A stretch of 64,000 nt of DNA from Luteimonas kalidii (GTDB taxonomy: Bacteria > Pseudomonadota > Gammaproteobacteria > Xanthomonadales > Xanthomonadaceae), in assembly GCF_029887935.1 (NCBI RefSeq), contig NZ_JARXRO010000014.1:680010-744009 (forward strand), read 5' to 3'. Below are positions 41,115-51,559 of this stretch, piece after piece. The notes under the pieces were generated by a model. The model saw nothing but the letters and a program-made list of their open reading frames with translations, ran no database searches and was not told where the DNA came from. The position numbers were made by a program, and so were the translations under genes. The first letter of the stretch is position 1. Each line of letters starts with the position of its first letter.

Positions 41115-42320
41115 TCAGGACAGTTCCGCGAAGAACTCGCGGAAGCGCTGCAGTCCCGGCGCGAGCTGCGGCGCGGGACAGGTGTAGGAAATGCGCAGGG
41201 CGCGCGGCTCACCGAAGGCCGAACCCGGCACGCAGGCCAGCCCCTTGGCGTCGAGCAGTGCGTTGCACAGGTCGACGTCGTTGTCGATCCGCAGGCCGGT
41301 GGGCGCGTGCGTCCTGCCGAAGGCGACGCTCACGTCCGGGAACGCATAGAACGCGCCCTGTGGACGCGGACACACCAGGCCCGGGATGTGCGACAGGGTC
41401 TCGAGTACGAGATCGCGGCGCTGCTGGAACTCGGCGCACTTCTGTGCCGGCACGTCCTGCGGCCCGGACAGCGCGGCGATCGCGGCCGCGACCGCCACCT
41501 CCGGCACATTGGTGACATGGGTGGAATTGAGCGCGGTCAGCGCCGCCGCCACCGGCTCGGGACCGGCCATGAAACCCACCCGCCATCCCGGCATGCCGTA
41601 GGTCTTGGACAGCGAGTCGACGAAGATCACCCGGTCGCGCAGCTCCGGACGGACGTGCAGGAAATTGTGGTAGCCCAGGCCGTCGAACACCATGCGGTGG
41701 TAGATGTCGTCGGTGATCACCCAGGTATCGGGATGGTGCGCGACCACGTCCGCCAGCGCCGCGATTTCCTCGCGGCTGTAGACCATGCCGGTCGGATTCG
41801 ACGGGTTGTTGAACAGGAACACCTTCGGCCGGGCGGCCAGCGCGGCCTCGAGCTGCGCGGGCACCAGCTTGTAGTCCTGCCCTGGCGGGCACGGCAGCAG
41901 CCGCACGTCCGCGCCCAGCAGCGCGCCGATGTCGGCATAGGTGGTCCAGTAGGGCGTGGCGAAGGCGAACCCGTCGCCCTCCTCCAGCAGCGCCTCGCAC
42001 AGGTTGAACAGCACGTGCTTGGCGCCGATGCCGGTGGCGCAGTTGGCGCGCGTGTAGCCTTCCAGCCCCGCGCGCGCCAGGTGCGCCAGGAACGCATCGA
42101 GCAGGGCGTCGGTGCCGCGGTTGCTGCCGTACTGGCCCGAATCGGACGCCAGGGCCTCGCGCGCGGCCGCGTAGACGTGTTCGCCGGGGAGGAAGTTCGG
42201 CACCCCGATCGAGAAGCTGATGATGTCGCGCCCCTGCGCCTTGAGCTGCCTGGCCCGTTCGGCGACGAGCATGATCGCGCTCTGCTTGGCACGACCCATG
42301 CGGCGGGCGAGTCGGGGCAT
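41115..42320 (-). CDS. Class I PLP aminotransferase (aspartate-type)
   Basis: This 401-residue fold type I transaminase of the bacterial Ib group has the Schiff-base lysine K239 in VDSLSKTYGMPGWRVGF, the PLP-binding NNPSNPTGMVYS, and a C-terminal LRISYTCP arginine segment for the carboxylate. Aspartate, aromatic or alanine substrates are possible. Start 42320 (MPRLARRMGRAKQSA); the 69 upstream codons are not family-like. It lies on the minus strand upstream of mdh, 100 bp away. Confidence 0.87.
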   Translation of the reverse strand: MPRLARRMGRAKQSAIMLVAERARQLKAQGRDIISFSIGVPNFLPGEHVYAAAREALASDSGQYGSNRGTDALLDAFLAHLARAGLEGYTRANCATGIGAKHVLFNLCEALLEEGDGFAFATPYWTTYADIGALLGADVRLLPCPPGQDYKLVPAQLEAALAARPKVFLFNNPSNPTGMVYSREEIAALADVVAHHPDTWVITDDIYHRMVFDGLGYHNFLHVRPELRDRVIFVDSLSKTYGMPGWRVGFMAGPEPVAAALTALNSTHVTNVPEVAVAAAIAALSGPQDVPAQKCAEFQQRRDLVLETLSHIPGLVCPRPQGAFYAFPDVSVAFGRTHAPTGLRIDNDVDLCNALLDAKGLACVPGSAFGEPRALRISYTCPAPQLAPGLQRFREFFAELS

Positions 42321-42560
42321 CGGGGGAGTCTCGAACGGATGGCGGGAGCGGCGCCAGCGGGACGCCGGACGCCGCGTGGCAGCCGCGAATTCTAGCATGC
42401 GAGGCCGCTGCGATCGCCCGGCGGCGGCCGCCAAGCCACTGTTTCGATTGGCACAATGCCCGGCCTCGGCACCAGCCGGACGCTCGGAACACGCCGCTGT
42501 GCCGCGGCCCCCGGATGCGCGATGCACGATGGCACGGACGCCCCCGCACAGCGCCGGTGC

Positions 42561-42585
42561 GTCCCCGCGCCCTGGGCGCGGGGAC
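42561..42585 (-). terminator. Strong hairpin downstream of ppiB
   Basis: A perfect 11-bp stem GTCCCCGCGCC / GGCGCGGGGAC with a 3-nt loop lies 15 nt past the ppiB stop. No U-tract follows, so termination may need Rho or the hairpin may protect the mRNA end. Confidence 0.6.
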
Positions 42586-42599
42586 GGGCGAACCTCCAG

Positions 42600-43094
42600 C
42601 TAGGCTGCGAGGATCTTGTTCCACTCCGCGACGCGGTCGGCCTGCGCCGCCAGCGCCGCATCGGCGTCGCCATCGATCCGGATCGACTTGATCGCGTCGC
42701 CCTGCTTCACCGCGTCGACCACGTCCAGGCCCTCGGTGACCTTGCCGAACACGGTGTGCTTGCCGTCCAGCCAGTCGGTCTTGATGTGGGTGATGAAGAA
42801 CTGGCTGCCGTTGGTGTTCGGCCCGGCATTGGCCATCGACAGCACCCCGCGCTCGTGCTTCACGCCATTGCCGGTCTCGTCCTCGAAGCGGTAGCCCGGG
42901 CCGCCGCGGCCGGAGCCCTCGGGACAGCCGCCCTGGATCATGAAATCAGGGATCACGCGGTGGAACGCGAGGCCGTCGTAGAAGCCGCGCCGGGCCAGAT
43001 TGACGAAATTGGCCACCGTCAACGGTGCCTTGTCGGCGAACAGGTCGACCTTGATGGTGCCGCGGTCGGTCTCGAAAATGGCGGACAGGCTCAT
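42600..43094 (-). CDS. ppiB: Cyclophilin-type peptidyl-prolyl isomerase (cytoplasmic)
   Basis: This 164-residue cyclophilin has [30 protein letters not shown] and [11 protein letters not shown], the full active site (Arg, Phe, Gln, Trp-loop). No signal peptide, so PpiB-like. Start [12 protein letters not shown] at 43094. Divergent from typA. Confidence 0.94.
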   Translation of the reverse strand: MSLSAIFETDRGTIKVDLFADKAPLTVANFVNLARRGFYDGLAFHRVIPDFMIQGGCPEGSGRGGPGYRFEDETGNGVKHERGVLSMANAGPNTNGSQFFITHIKTDWLDGKHTVFGKVTEGLDVVDAVKQGDAIKSIRIDGDADAALAAQADRVAEWNKILAA

Positions 43095-43129
43095 GCGATT
43101 CAGCTCCAGATGGCCGGACAGGCCGGTAG

Positions 43130-43148
43130 GCCCGCTATAATAGCGGGC
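43130..43148. promoter_or_regulatory. Palindromic -10 region between ppiB and typA
   Basis: GCCCGCTA-TAA-TAGCGGGC is a perfect 8-bp inverted repeat centred on TATAAT (43136-43141), 67 bp before typA and 36 bp before ppiB. It may be a shared divergent promoter whose -10 sits inside a dyad. -35 boxes are weak in both directions. Confidence 0.55.
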
Positions 43149-43214
43149 TTCCCTCCCGCCCTTGCGTGCCCTGCCCTCCCCGGCAGCGGGTGCGTCGTCT
43201 ACGAACCCGCTGAC

Positions 43215-45040
<1,826 letters not shown>

Positions 45041-45044
<4 letters not shown>

Positions 45045-45625
45045 GCGGCGCGCTATTCCCCGGCTGGCGGCCCGATGCCGACGGCCGGGAGCGGCTGTCG
45101 GCGCTGGTGGATGCACTCGTCTCGGCAAGCCCCGTGGGCGCGCCGAAGCCGCAACCGCGGCGGCCGGAGCAATGGCACGCCACGCTGTGTTTCATGGGCG
45201 ACGACCTGCGCCACACGGTGACGCCCCGGCTCCTCGCGGCGTTCGCGGACGCAGCCGCGCGTATCCCGCCGCACAGCTTCACCCTCGATCGCATCGAGTA
45301 CTGGCGACAGTCCGGCGCCGTTGTCGCGCTGCCGGATGCCTGTCCAGCGCTGCAGGCACTGTGCGATGAAACGCACGCCGCCGTGCGACGCTGCGGACTG
45401 CGTCCGCAGCAGGCCACCACGCAGCCGCACGTCACCCTCGCCTACCTCGCCCGCGACCTCGAGCCGCAGCCGTGGCTTGCCGACGTCGACTGCACCGGGG
45501 CGCCGCTGCGCGTCGACGGCTTCGAACTGCTGTTCAATGCGGGTGGGCGCTACGAACAACTGGCCGCATGGCCGCTGACCGGGACCACGCTGCCGACCGC
45601 GCCGCACCAGCCGGCATTGCTGTAG
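45041..45625 (+). CDS. thpR: RNA 2',3'-cyclic phosphodiesterase (2H, LigT-like)
   Basis: This 194-residue 2H phosphoesterase has both HxTx motifs, HATL at 46-49 and HVTL at 130-133. The family hydrolyses 2',3'-cyclic phosphates and was first named 2'-5' RNA ligase. GTG start at 45041 overlaps the typA TGA (GTGA), implying translational coupling. Convergent with the DAHP synthase gene. Confidence 0.85.
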
Positions 45626-45724
45626 CCGCAGAGCCTGCTATCGATCGCGCGCGGGCCTTCGCGCCTGCGCAGCGCGGCGACCCACAGGCGTGCAAGCCCC
45701 CGCACGTGCGCCACTCATTCCCGC

Positions 45725-47119
45725 TCAGGCGACGACCGGTGGATTGAGCTGGGCGTGCTTGCGCACGATCAGCATCGCGGTCTCGAGCGCCTGCTCGTAG
45801 TTCAGGCGGGGATCGACCGCCGAGCGGTAGGCGCGACCGAGGTCGACCTCGGTCAGGTCGCGCGCGCCGCCGATGCACTCGGTGACGTCTTCCCCGGTCA
45901 GCTCCAGGTGCACGCCGCCCAGGCGGGTGCCGGCCGCGGCATGGATGTCGAACGACTGCTCGATCTCGCTGCGGATGTTGTCGAAGCGCCGGGTCTTGTA
46001 ACCGTTGCTGGTCGACTCGGTATTGCCGTGCATGGCATCGCAGATCCACAGCACGCGGCGACCGTCGCGCTTCACCGCATCGAGCAGGGTCGGCAGCTTC
46101 GCCGCCACATGGGACGCGCCCATCCGATGGATCAGGCCGAGCCGGCCCGGCTCGTCGTCCGGGTTGAGGACGTCGATCAGGCGCAGCAGCTGGTCCGGCG
46201 TCACCGAGGGACCCACCTTGACCGCGATCGGATTGCGGATGCCGCGGAAGTACTCCGTGTGCGCGCCATCGAGCGCGGCGGTGCGCATGCCCACCCAGGG
46301 GAAATGCGTGCTGAGGTTGAACCAGCCCCACTGCCGCGGCACCTGACGCGTCTGCGCTTCCTCGTAGGGCAGCAGCAGCGCCTCGTGCGAAGTGTAGAAG
46401 TCGACCCGGTTGAGGTTGTGCACCTGGGCGCCGGCCAGCGTCTCCATGAAGCGCACGGCATCCCCGATCCCCGCCACCATCTTCTGGTACTCGCCCGCGA
46501 GCGGCGACTGCTTCACCCAGCCCAGGCCCCAGTACTCGGGATGGTGCAGGTCGGCGAAGCCGCCGTCGATCAGCGAACGCACGAAGTTCATCGTCATCGC
46601 CGAACGCGCGTGCGCCTTGATCATGCGCCGGGGATCGGGAATGCGCGCCTGCGCGGTGAATGCCGGCCCGTTGACGATGTCGCCGCGGTAGCTCGGCAGC
46701 TCGATGCCGTCGCGCACTTCGGTGTCCGCCGAACGGGGCTTGGCGTACTGGCCCGCGAACCGGCCCACGCGCACCACCGGCAGCTTCATGCCGTGCACCA
46801 GCACCAGGCTCATCTGCAGCAGCACCTTGAGCCGGTTGGAGATGATGTCCGACGAGCATTCGCCGAAGTTCTCCGCGCAATCGCCGCCCTGGAGCAGGAA
46901 GCGCCGGCCCTCCTGGGCTTCGGCCAGCTGCTGCTTGAGCGCGAGGATCTCCCACGACGTGACGAGCGGCGGCAGTGCGCGCAGCTCGTCCTGCACCTCG
47001 GCCAGCGCGTCCGCGTCCGGATACGTGGGCATCTGCAGCGCCGGGCGCGAGCGCCAGCTGCCGGGATGCCATTCGTTCGGAAGGTTCACTGCCTGGAGGG
47101 GTCTGTCGGGCCTGTTCAT
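45725..47119 (-). CDS. 3-deoxy-7-phosphoheptulonate synthase, class II
   Basis: This 464-residue plant/actinobacterial-type (class II) DAHP synthase makes the first shikimate-pathway intermediate. Motifs include FLLQGGDCAENFGE, MTMNFVRSLIDGGFADLHHPEYW, and a C-terminal GGVHLELTGEDVTECIGG. Start MNRPDRPLQAVN at 47119. Feedback inhibition cannot be read from sequence. Confidence 0.93.
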   Translation of the reverse strand: MNRPDRPLQAVNLPNEWHPGSWRSRPALQMPTYPDADALAEVQDELRALPPLVTSWEILALKQQLAEAQEGRRFLLQGGDCAENFGECSSDIISNRLKVLLQMSLVLVHGMKLPVVRVGRFAGQYAKPRSADTEVRDGIELPSYRGDIVNGPAFTAQARIPDPRRMIKAHARSAMTMNFVRSLIDGGFADLHHPEYWGLGWVKQSPLAGEYQKMVAGIGDAVRFMETLAGAQVHNLNRVDFYTSHEALLLPYEEAQTRQVPRQWGWFNLSTHFPWVGMRTAALDGAHTEYFRGIRNPIAVKVGPSVTPDQLLRLIDVLNPDDEPGRLGLIHRMGASHVAAKLPTLLDAVKRDGRRVLWICDAMHGNTESTSNGYKTRRFDNIRSEIEQSFDIHAAAGTRLGGVHLELTGEDVTECIGGARDLTEVDLGRAYRSAVDPRLNYEQALETAMLIVRKHAQLNPPVVA

Positions 47120-47210
47120 GTGCGCTACTCGGATTGAGCGGCGATGGTGCGCCCCTTGTTGCGACGCGTCAATTTCAGCTGCAACGGACGCCGGTACGGA
47201 CCGCCAGCGC

Positions 47211-47708
47211 TCAGCGCCGCCGGAATGCCGCGAACAACGCCCATGCGGCAAGCACCACGAACCACACCAGGCTCCACCACGGCATCGACAGACCGAGGAA
47301 GGTCCAGTCGACGGTGCCGCAGTCGCCGGTGCCGATGAGCACCTGCCGGATCAGGCCCGGCGTGTCCATCGTTTCGCGCATGAAGGCGAACGGGGCGCCG
47401 CAGGCGGGAATCTCCGGCGGGAACATCTGCAGCCACACATGACGCGCCGCGACGCCGATCCCCGCGGCAGCGGCGGCCAGTGCGAGCACGCCCCATACGC
47501 GGCGCCCCCCGCTTCCGCGTGGCGCATGCAGCCCCGCCAGCAGCAGCACCAGTCCGAGCGCCGCGAACGCGATGCGCTGGAAGATGCACAGGGGACAGGG
47601 CTCCAGCCCCCAGGCGAACTGGCTGTATATCGCGAAGCCGATCAGCGCGAAGCAGATGGCCGCGCCGGCCAGCATCTGGAGACGGAAGGACCAGCGGAGT
47701 GGATTCAT
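47211..47708 (-). CDS. dsbB: Disulfide bond formation protein DsbB
   Basis: This inner-membrane quinone reductase reoxidises DsbA. The 165-residue protein has four membrane helices, C38-P-L-C41 in the first periplasmic loop and C103/C130 in the second, matching E. coli spacing. Start MNPLRWSFRLQ at 47708. It lies upstream of the DAHP synthase gene on the same strand, separated by 91 bp. Confidence 0.94.
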   Translation of the reverse strand: MNPLRWSFRLQMLAGAAICFALIGFAIYSQFAWGLEPCPLCIFQRIAFAALGLVLLLAGLHAPRGSGGRRVWGVLALAAAAAGIGVAARHVWLQMFPPEIPACGAPFAFMRETMDTPGLIRQVLIGTGDCGTVDWTFLGLSMPWWSLVWFVVLAAWALFAAFRRR

Positions 47709-47846
47709 GCGCACCGGCACACGGGGACGAAGCCGGCATTATCGCCCCGGCCCGGCGCGCGTGCACGACCGCCGGGGTCGGCGATCGCCGCGCCCATCGC
47801 CTTCGATGCTGCATGTGCAACGCCAGGATGCAGGCCCTGATGCAGG

Positions 47847-47873
47847 AAAGCCCCGAACGGGTCGGGGCTTTCT
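47847..47873 (-). terminator. Alpha-operon terminator downstream of rplQ
   Basis: AAAGCCCCGA / TCGGGGCTTT forms a perfect 10-bp stem with a 5-nt loop, so the A/T flanks supply a U-tract in either direction. It lies about 40 nt beyond the rplQ stop. Confidence 0.8.
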
Positions 47874-47911
47874 CGTCGCACAGGTGTCGCGGCCACGGCG
47901 GCCGCTTGCGC

Positions 47912-48286
47912 TTACTCGGCGTCGGCCTGCGGGCGGTCGAGCAGCTCGACGTACGCCATCGGCGCATTGTCACCGGCGCGGAAGCCGCACTTGAGGATGC
48001 GCAGGTAGCCACCGGGACGGCTGGCGTATCGCGGGCCGAGCGTGGTGAACAGGTTGCCGACGGCTTCCTTGTCGCGCAGGCGCGAGAAGGCCAGGCGGCG
48101 GTTGGCGACGCTGTCGACCTTGCCCAGGGTGATGAGCGGCTCGGCGACGCGGCGCAGCTCCTTGGCCTTGGGCAGGGTGGTCTTGATCAGTTCGTGCTTG
48201 AACAGCGACGCGGCCATGTTGGTGAACATCGCGGCGCGATGGGCGCTGGTGCGGCTGAACTTGCGGCCGGCTTTCTGGTGGCGCAT
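47912..48286 (-). CDS. rplQ: 50S ribosomal protein L17
   Basis: The 124-residue product starts [17 protein letters not shown] and ends in a short acidic tail. Last gene of the alpha operon, but 254 bp downstream of rpoA instead of the usual few tens of bp. Confidence 0.97.
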   Translation of the reverse strand: MRHQKAGRKFSRTSAHRAAMFTNMAASLFKHELIKTTLPKAKELRRVAEPLITLGKVDSVANRRLAFSRLRDKEAVGNLFTTLGPRYASRPGGYLRILKCGFRAGDNAPMAYVELLDRPQADAE

Positions 48287-48446
48287 GGGTCGGGTTCCTT
48301 ACGTGAATGTCGTGGCATTGGGGATCGCTGTCGCCATCCTGGCGTTGGAAATTGGACTGCGCTGGTCCGGTCCGGCATCCCTTGCCGGAGGTGCCGCGAA
48401 CTCGGGTTCGTCGGCGGTATTCGAATGTCTCGACTACATCAAAGCC

Positions 48447-48540
48447 CAGCCGCGGCTGCGCCGCGTTTGCACCCCCGGCCCGGCGCAGCGCGCCGGGCGT
48501 TCGCCCAGGCGCGCGGCAGTGCCGCGCAGGCGGCCTGGGC
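48447..48540. repeat. Three inverted repeats in the rpoA-rplQ spacer
   Basis: CAGCCGCGGCTG (48447-48458); GCCCGGCGC-AGC-GCGCCGGGC (48478-48498); and a long structure whose outer stem is GCCCAGG/CCTGGGC (48503-48509 with 48534-48540), enclosing GCGCGGCA/TGCCGCGC (48511-48527). The last abuts the rpoA stop codon. They may attenuate transcription or stop 3' exonucleases between rpoA and rplQ. No U-tracts. Confidence 0.65.
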
Positions 48541-49539
48541 TCACCCCAGCATGCCGTGGCTCGACACGCCGGCCGGCGGCCAGTTCTCCAGCTTCATGCC
48601 CAGCGACAGACCGCGCTGCGCCAGGACTTCCTTGATCTCGGTGAGGGACTTCTTGCCGAGGTTGGGGGTCTTGAGCAGCTCGACTTCCGTCTTCTGGATC
48701 AGGTCGCCGATGTAGTAGATGCTCTCGGCCTTGAGGCAATTGGCCGAACGTACCGTCAGTTCGAGGTCGTCGATCGGGCGCAGCAGGATCGGGTCGACAC
48801 CCGGGGTCGCCGCCTTCTGCCCGCCGCGGTCGCGGTGGGTGAAGTCGCCGAACACCGACAGCTGGTCGGTGAGGATGTCGGCGGCGGTGCGCACGGCTTC
48901 CTCGGCGTCGATCGTGCCGTTGGTCTCGATGTCGAGCACCAGCTTGTCGAGGTCGGTGCGCTGTTCGACGCGCGCCGCTTCGACTTCATAGGCCACGCGG
49001 CGTACCGGCGAGAACGAAGCGTCCAGCATCAGGCGGCCGATCGCGCGGGTCTCTTCGTCCGGGCGACGACGGGCAGCGGCCGGCTGGTAGCCGAAGCCAC
49101 GCTCGATCTTCAGCCGGATGTTGAGCTGGGTGTCCTTGGTCAGGTGCGCGATCACGTGGTCGGGATTGAGGATCTCGACGTTGTGGTCGGTCTTGATGTC
49201 GGCGGCGGTGACGACGCCCGGGCCGGACTTGCTGAGGGTCAGGGTCGAGCTTTCGCCCGTGCCCATGCGGATCGCCACGTCCTTGAGGTTGAGCAGCACC
49301 TCGAGCACGTCTTCCTGCAGGCCCTCGATCGTGCTGTACTCGTGCAGCACGCCGTCGATCTCGACCTCGGTGATCGCGAAGCCGGGGATCGAGGACAGCA
49401 GCACGCGGCGCAGCGCGTTGCCGAGGGTGTGGCCATAGCCGCGCTCGAGCGGTTCGATCACGACCTTCGCGCGGTTGCCCGCGAGGCGCTCGATCTGGGG
49501 ACCACGGGGGCGCAGGACCTGGTTGGCGGTAACTGTCAT
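48541..49539 (-). CDS. rpoA: RNA polymerase alpha subunit
   Basis: This 332-residue protein has alphaNTD dimerisation ([14 protein letters not shown]) and alphaCTD ([42 protein letters not shown]) for UP-element and activator contact. Start [15 protein letters not shown] at 49539. Flanked on both sides by hairpin-rich spacers, unlike the compact E. coli arrangement. Confidence 0.98.
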   Translation of the reverse strand: MTVTANQVLRPRGPQIERLAGNRAKVVIEPLERGYGHTLGNALRRVLLSSIPGFAITEVEIDGVLHEYSTIEGLQEDVLEVLLNLKDVAIRMGTGESSTLTLSKSGPGVVTAADIKTDHNVEILNPDHVIAHLTKDTQLNIRLKIERGFGYQPAAARRRPDEETRAIGRLMLDASFSPVRRVAYEVEAARVEQRTDLDKLVLDIETNGTIDAEEAVRTAADILTDQLSVFGDFTHRDRGGQKAATPGVDPILLRPIDDLELTVRSANCLKAESIYYIGDLIQKTEVELLKTPNLGKKSLTEIKEVLAQRGLSLGMKLENWPPAGVSSHGMLG

Positions 49540-49566
49540 ATTCGTAGCGTCTCCTGCAGGGCCACT

Positions 49567-49641
49567 GCATCCGTCGATGCGTCGCCCTGGACGTTTGGAG
49601 CCCCTTGATGGCAAGGGGTGGCCCGTGCGCGGGCACGGGCC
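49567..49641. repeat. Three hairpins in the rpsD-rpoA spacer
   Basis: GCATC-CGTC-GATGC (49567-49580), CCCCTTG-ATGG-CAAGGGG (49601-49618) and GGCCCGTGC-GCGG-GCACGGGCC (49620-49641) stand in series in the 146-bp spacer. The largest is followed on the minus strand by the second after 1 nt. They are candidates for processing or attenuation sites in the rpoA leader. Confidence 0.65.
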
Positions 49642-49685
49642 GGGGGAGTTGTTGCTGGTGCCGCGGGATGACCCGCCGCCAGTCC

Positions 49686-50321
49686 TTACTTCGAGTACAG
49701 CTCGACGATCAGCGCTTCGTTGATGTCCGCCGGCAGGTCGCCGCGGTCGGGAACCGCCTTGAACACGCCGCTGAACTTCTTCTGGTCGACCTCGACCCAC
49801 GACGGCGACAGGTCCATGCTGGACGACACGTTCAGCGCTTCCTGCACGCGCATCTGCTTCTGCGCCTTCTCGGACAGGGCGATCGCGTCGCCGGCCTTGA
49901 CCTGGTAGGACGGGAGGTTCACCGGCTTGCCGTTGACCGTGACGCCGCGGTGCGAGACCAGCTGGCGCGCGGAGGGACGGGTCACCGCGAAGCCCATGCG
50001 GTAGACGACGTTGTCCAGGCGCGTCTCAAGGAGCTGCAGCAGGTTCTCACCCGTGTTGCCCTTCTTGTTCGACGCCTTCTTGTAGTAGTTGCGGAACTGG
50101 CGCTCCAGCAGGCCGTAGATACGCTTGACCTTCTGCTTCTCGCGAAGCTGCAGGGCGTAGTCGGACAGCTTGCTGCGACGCGCGCCGGTGCCGGCGCCGT
50201 GCTGGCCGGGCTTCTGCTCCAGCTTGCACTTGGAATCCAGCGCACGGGTGGGCGACTTGAGCGAGAGGTCGGCGCCTTCGCGGCGCGCGAGCTTGCAGGT
50301 GGGACCGATGTAACGAGCCAT
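49686..50321 (-). CDS. rpsD: 30S ribosomal protein S4
   Basis: The 211-residue product starts [16 protein letters not shown] and contains the S4 domain ([24 protein letters not shown] region). It is a primary 16S-binding assembly protein and, in E. coli, the translational repressor of the alpha operon. Only single cysteines (C9, C32) remain where zinc-type S4 has CxxC pairs. Confidence 0.97.
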   Translation of the reverse strand: MARYIGPTCKLARREGADLSLKSPTRALDSKCKLEQKPGQHGAGTGARRSKLSDYALQLREKQKVKRIYGLLERQFRNYYKKASNKKGNTGENLLQLLETRLDNVVYRMGFAVTRPSARQLVSHRGVTVNGKPVNLPSYQVKAGDAIALSEKAQKQMRVQEALNVSSSMDLSPSWVEVDQKKFSGVFKAVPDRGDLPADINEALIVELYSK

Positions 50322-50336
50322 TGTCTTATCGCTCCC

Positions 50337-50729
50337 TTAGACGCGACGCTTCTTCGGCGGACGGCACCCGTTGTGCGGGATCGGCGTCACGTCGATGATG
50401 TTGGTGATCTTGTAGCCCACGTTGTTCAGCGAACGCACGGCCGACTCGCGACCCGGACCCGGGCCCTTGATGCGGACTTCCAGCGACTTCACGCCGTAGT
50501 CCAGCGCATCCTTGCCCGCCTTCTCGGCGGCCACCTGCGCGGCGAACGGGGTCGACTTGCGCGAACCGCGGAAGCCCGCGCCGCCCGAGGTCGCCCACGA
50601 CAGCGCGTTGCCCTGGCGGTCGGTGATCGTGATGATCGTGTTGTTGAACGAAGCGTGCACATGCGCGATGCCATCGGTGACGACGCGCTTGATCTTCTTC
50701 TTCTGCTTGGCAGCTGCCGGCTTGGCCAT
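50337..50729 (-). CDS. rpsK: 30S ribosomal protein S11
   Basis: The 130-residue product has [21 protein letters not shown] and the C-terminal [15 protein letters not shown] typical of S11, which lines the platform near mRNA. 15 bp from both neighbours. Confidence 0.97.
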   Translation of the reverse strand: MAKPAAAKQKKKIKRVVTDGIAHVHASFNNTIITITDRQGNALSWATSGGAGFRGSRKSTPFAAQVAAEKAGKDALDYGVKSLEVRIKGPGPGRESAVRSLNNVGYKITNIIDVTPIPHNGCRPPKKRRV

Positions 50730-50744
50730 GTCGGATGTCCTCGA

Positions 50745-51101
50745 TTACTTCTTGATGGCCTTGCGCGGACCCTTGCGGGTACGGGCGTTGGTCCGGGTGC
50801 GCTGGCCGCGCAGGGGGAGGCCGCGACGGTGGCGCAGGCCGCGGTAGCAGGCCAGGTCCATCAGGCGTTTGATGGCCATGCCGACCTCGCGACGCAGGTC
50901 GCCCTCGACCACGAACTTGCCGATCTCGGCACGCAGGCGCTCGACGTCCGGCTCGGACAGGTCGCGGATCTTGGTATTCGAAGACACGCCGGCGGACTCG
51001 CAGACCTGCTTCGAACGGGTACGGCCGATGCCGTAGATGCTTTGCAGCCCGACCCAGACGTGCTTCTGGGCAGGCAGGTTGACACCTGCAATACGCGCCA
51101 T
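50745..51101 (-). CDS. rpsM: 30S ribosomal protein S13
   Basis: The 118-residue product starts [20 protein letters not shown] and ends [17 protein letters not shown], the P-site tRNA-contacting tail. First gene of the alpha operon; the start at 51101 excludes a 37-codon frame extension. Confidence 0.97.
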   Translation of the reverse strand: MARIAGVNLPAQKHVWVGLQSIYGIGRTRSKQVCESAGVSSNTKIRDLSEPDVERLRAEIGKFVVEGDLRREVGMAIKRLMDLACYRGLRHRRGLPLRGQRTRTNARTRKGPRKAIKK

Positions 51102-51126
51102 GCGCGGATCTCCAACTGGTTGGTCG

Positions 51127-51147
51127 ACCGGAACGGATGATTCCGGT
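51127..51147 (-). promoter_or_regulatory. Hairpin in the rpsM leader (candidate S4-binding element)
   Basis: ACCGGAA-CGGATGA-TTCCGGT is a perfect 7-bp stem with a 7-nt loop, 25 nt upstream of rpsM and downstream of the putative start site. In E. coli S4 represses this operon by binding a leader pseudoknot at the same place; equivalence is inferred. Confidence 0.45.
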
Positions 51148-51161
51148 GGAGTGAACACGAA

Positions 51162-51167
51162 ATTGTA
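51162..51167 (-). promoter_or_regulatory. -10 box of alpha-operon promoter
   Basis: TACAAT on the minus strand, about 60 nt upstream of rpsM, in a short AT-rich patch. The -35 match (TTCCAG at 17 bp) is poor. Confidence 0.45.
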
Positions 51168-51492
51168 ACAGGGTCCCGGGTTATCTGGAAGCTGGCGGCG
51201 CCTTCGCGCCACCCGCCCGGCATGGGGAGTGTGCCCATGCTCCGGCGAAGGATCCCGGCTGGCCCGGAGGTCTCCCCCCGGCCCCGCGCACTACTCTGGT
51301 GCGCGTATGGCCCGGATCCACCCCCGCGCGGGACTGCCGCAGGAGTCGCCCATCGTGCCGGGGGAGGCTGGGCTCCGCGCCGGCGTGAATTCTGGTGGCT
51401 TCCATGTCCGCCGAAGGAGCGCCATGGGCGCCGCTTCGGCTTTCAACGCCAAGGCCATCCATGGCGGGGCCATGGCGGCTTTGGATCGTCCT

Positions 51493-51519
51493 GCCCGACC
51501 ATCCATGGTCGGGCGCTAC
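51493..51519 (-). repeat. GTAG-headed REP-like palindrome
   Basis: On the minus strand GTAG (51519-51516) precedes the hairpin GCCCGACCA-TGGA-TGGTCGGGC (9-bp stem, 51493-51514). Same architecture as the element at 1439-1467. A shorter CCATCCATGG core also occurs at 51455-51464. Confidence 0.6.
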
Positions 51520-51559
51520 GCCCGGACAGCGCGACAGTGTCGCGCTAGCGCGTCCGGGC
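51520..51559. repeat. Compound palindrome overlapping the secY 3' end
   Basis: AGCGCGACA-G-TGTCGCGCT (51528-51546) is nested inside GCCCGGAC ... GTCCGGGC (51520-51527 with 51552-51559). The secY TAG lies inside the structure. It may act as an attenuator or a barrier to 3' decay between secY and rpsM. Confidence 0.55.

Larger units (their letters stand above)
51102..51544. other. secY-rpsM spacer (alpha-operon leader); no rpmJ
   Basis: This 443-bp region between secY and rpsM normally holds rpmJ (L36) in E. coli; no frame here encodes an L36-like protein. It contains the rpsM leader hairpin (51127-51147), a -10 box (51162-51167), smaller repeats (for example GCGCAC/GTGCGC near 51285), a GTAG REP-like element (51493-51519) and the start of a compound palindrome running into the secY stop. 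Confidence 0.65.

Noticed and set aside
42456..43214. A 253-codon N-terminal extension of typA
   Set aside because: It overlaps ppiB antisense and the promoter; the product from 43215 already matches BipA/TypA full length.
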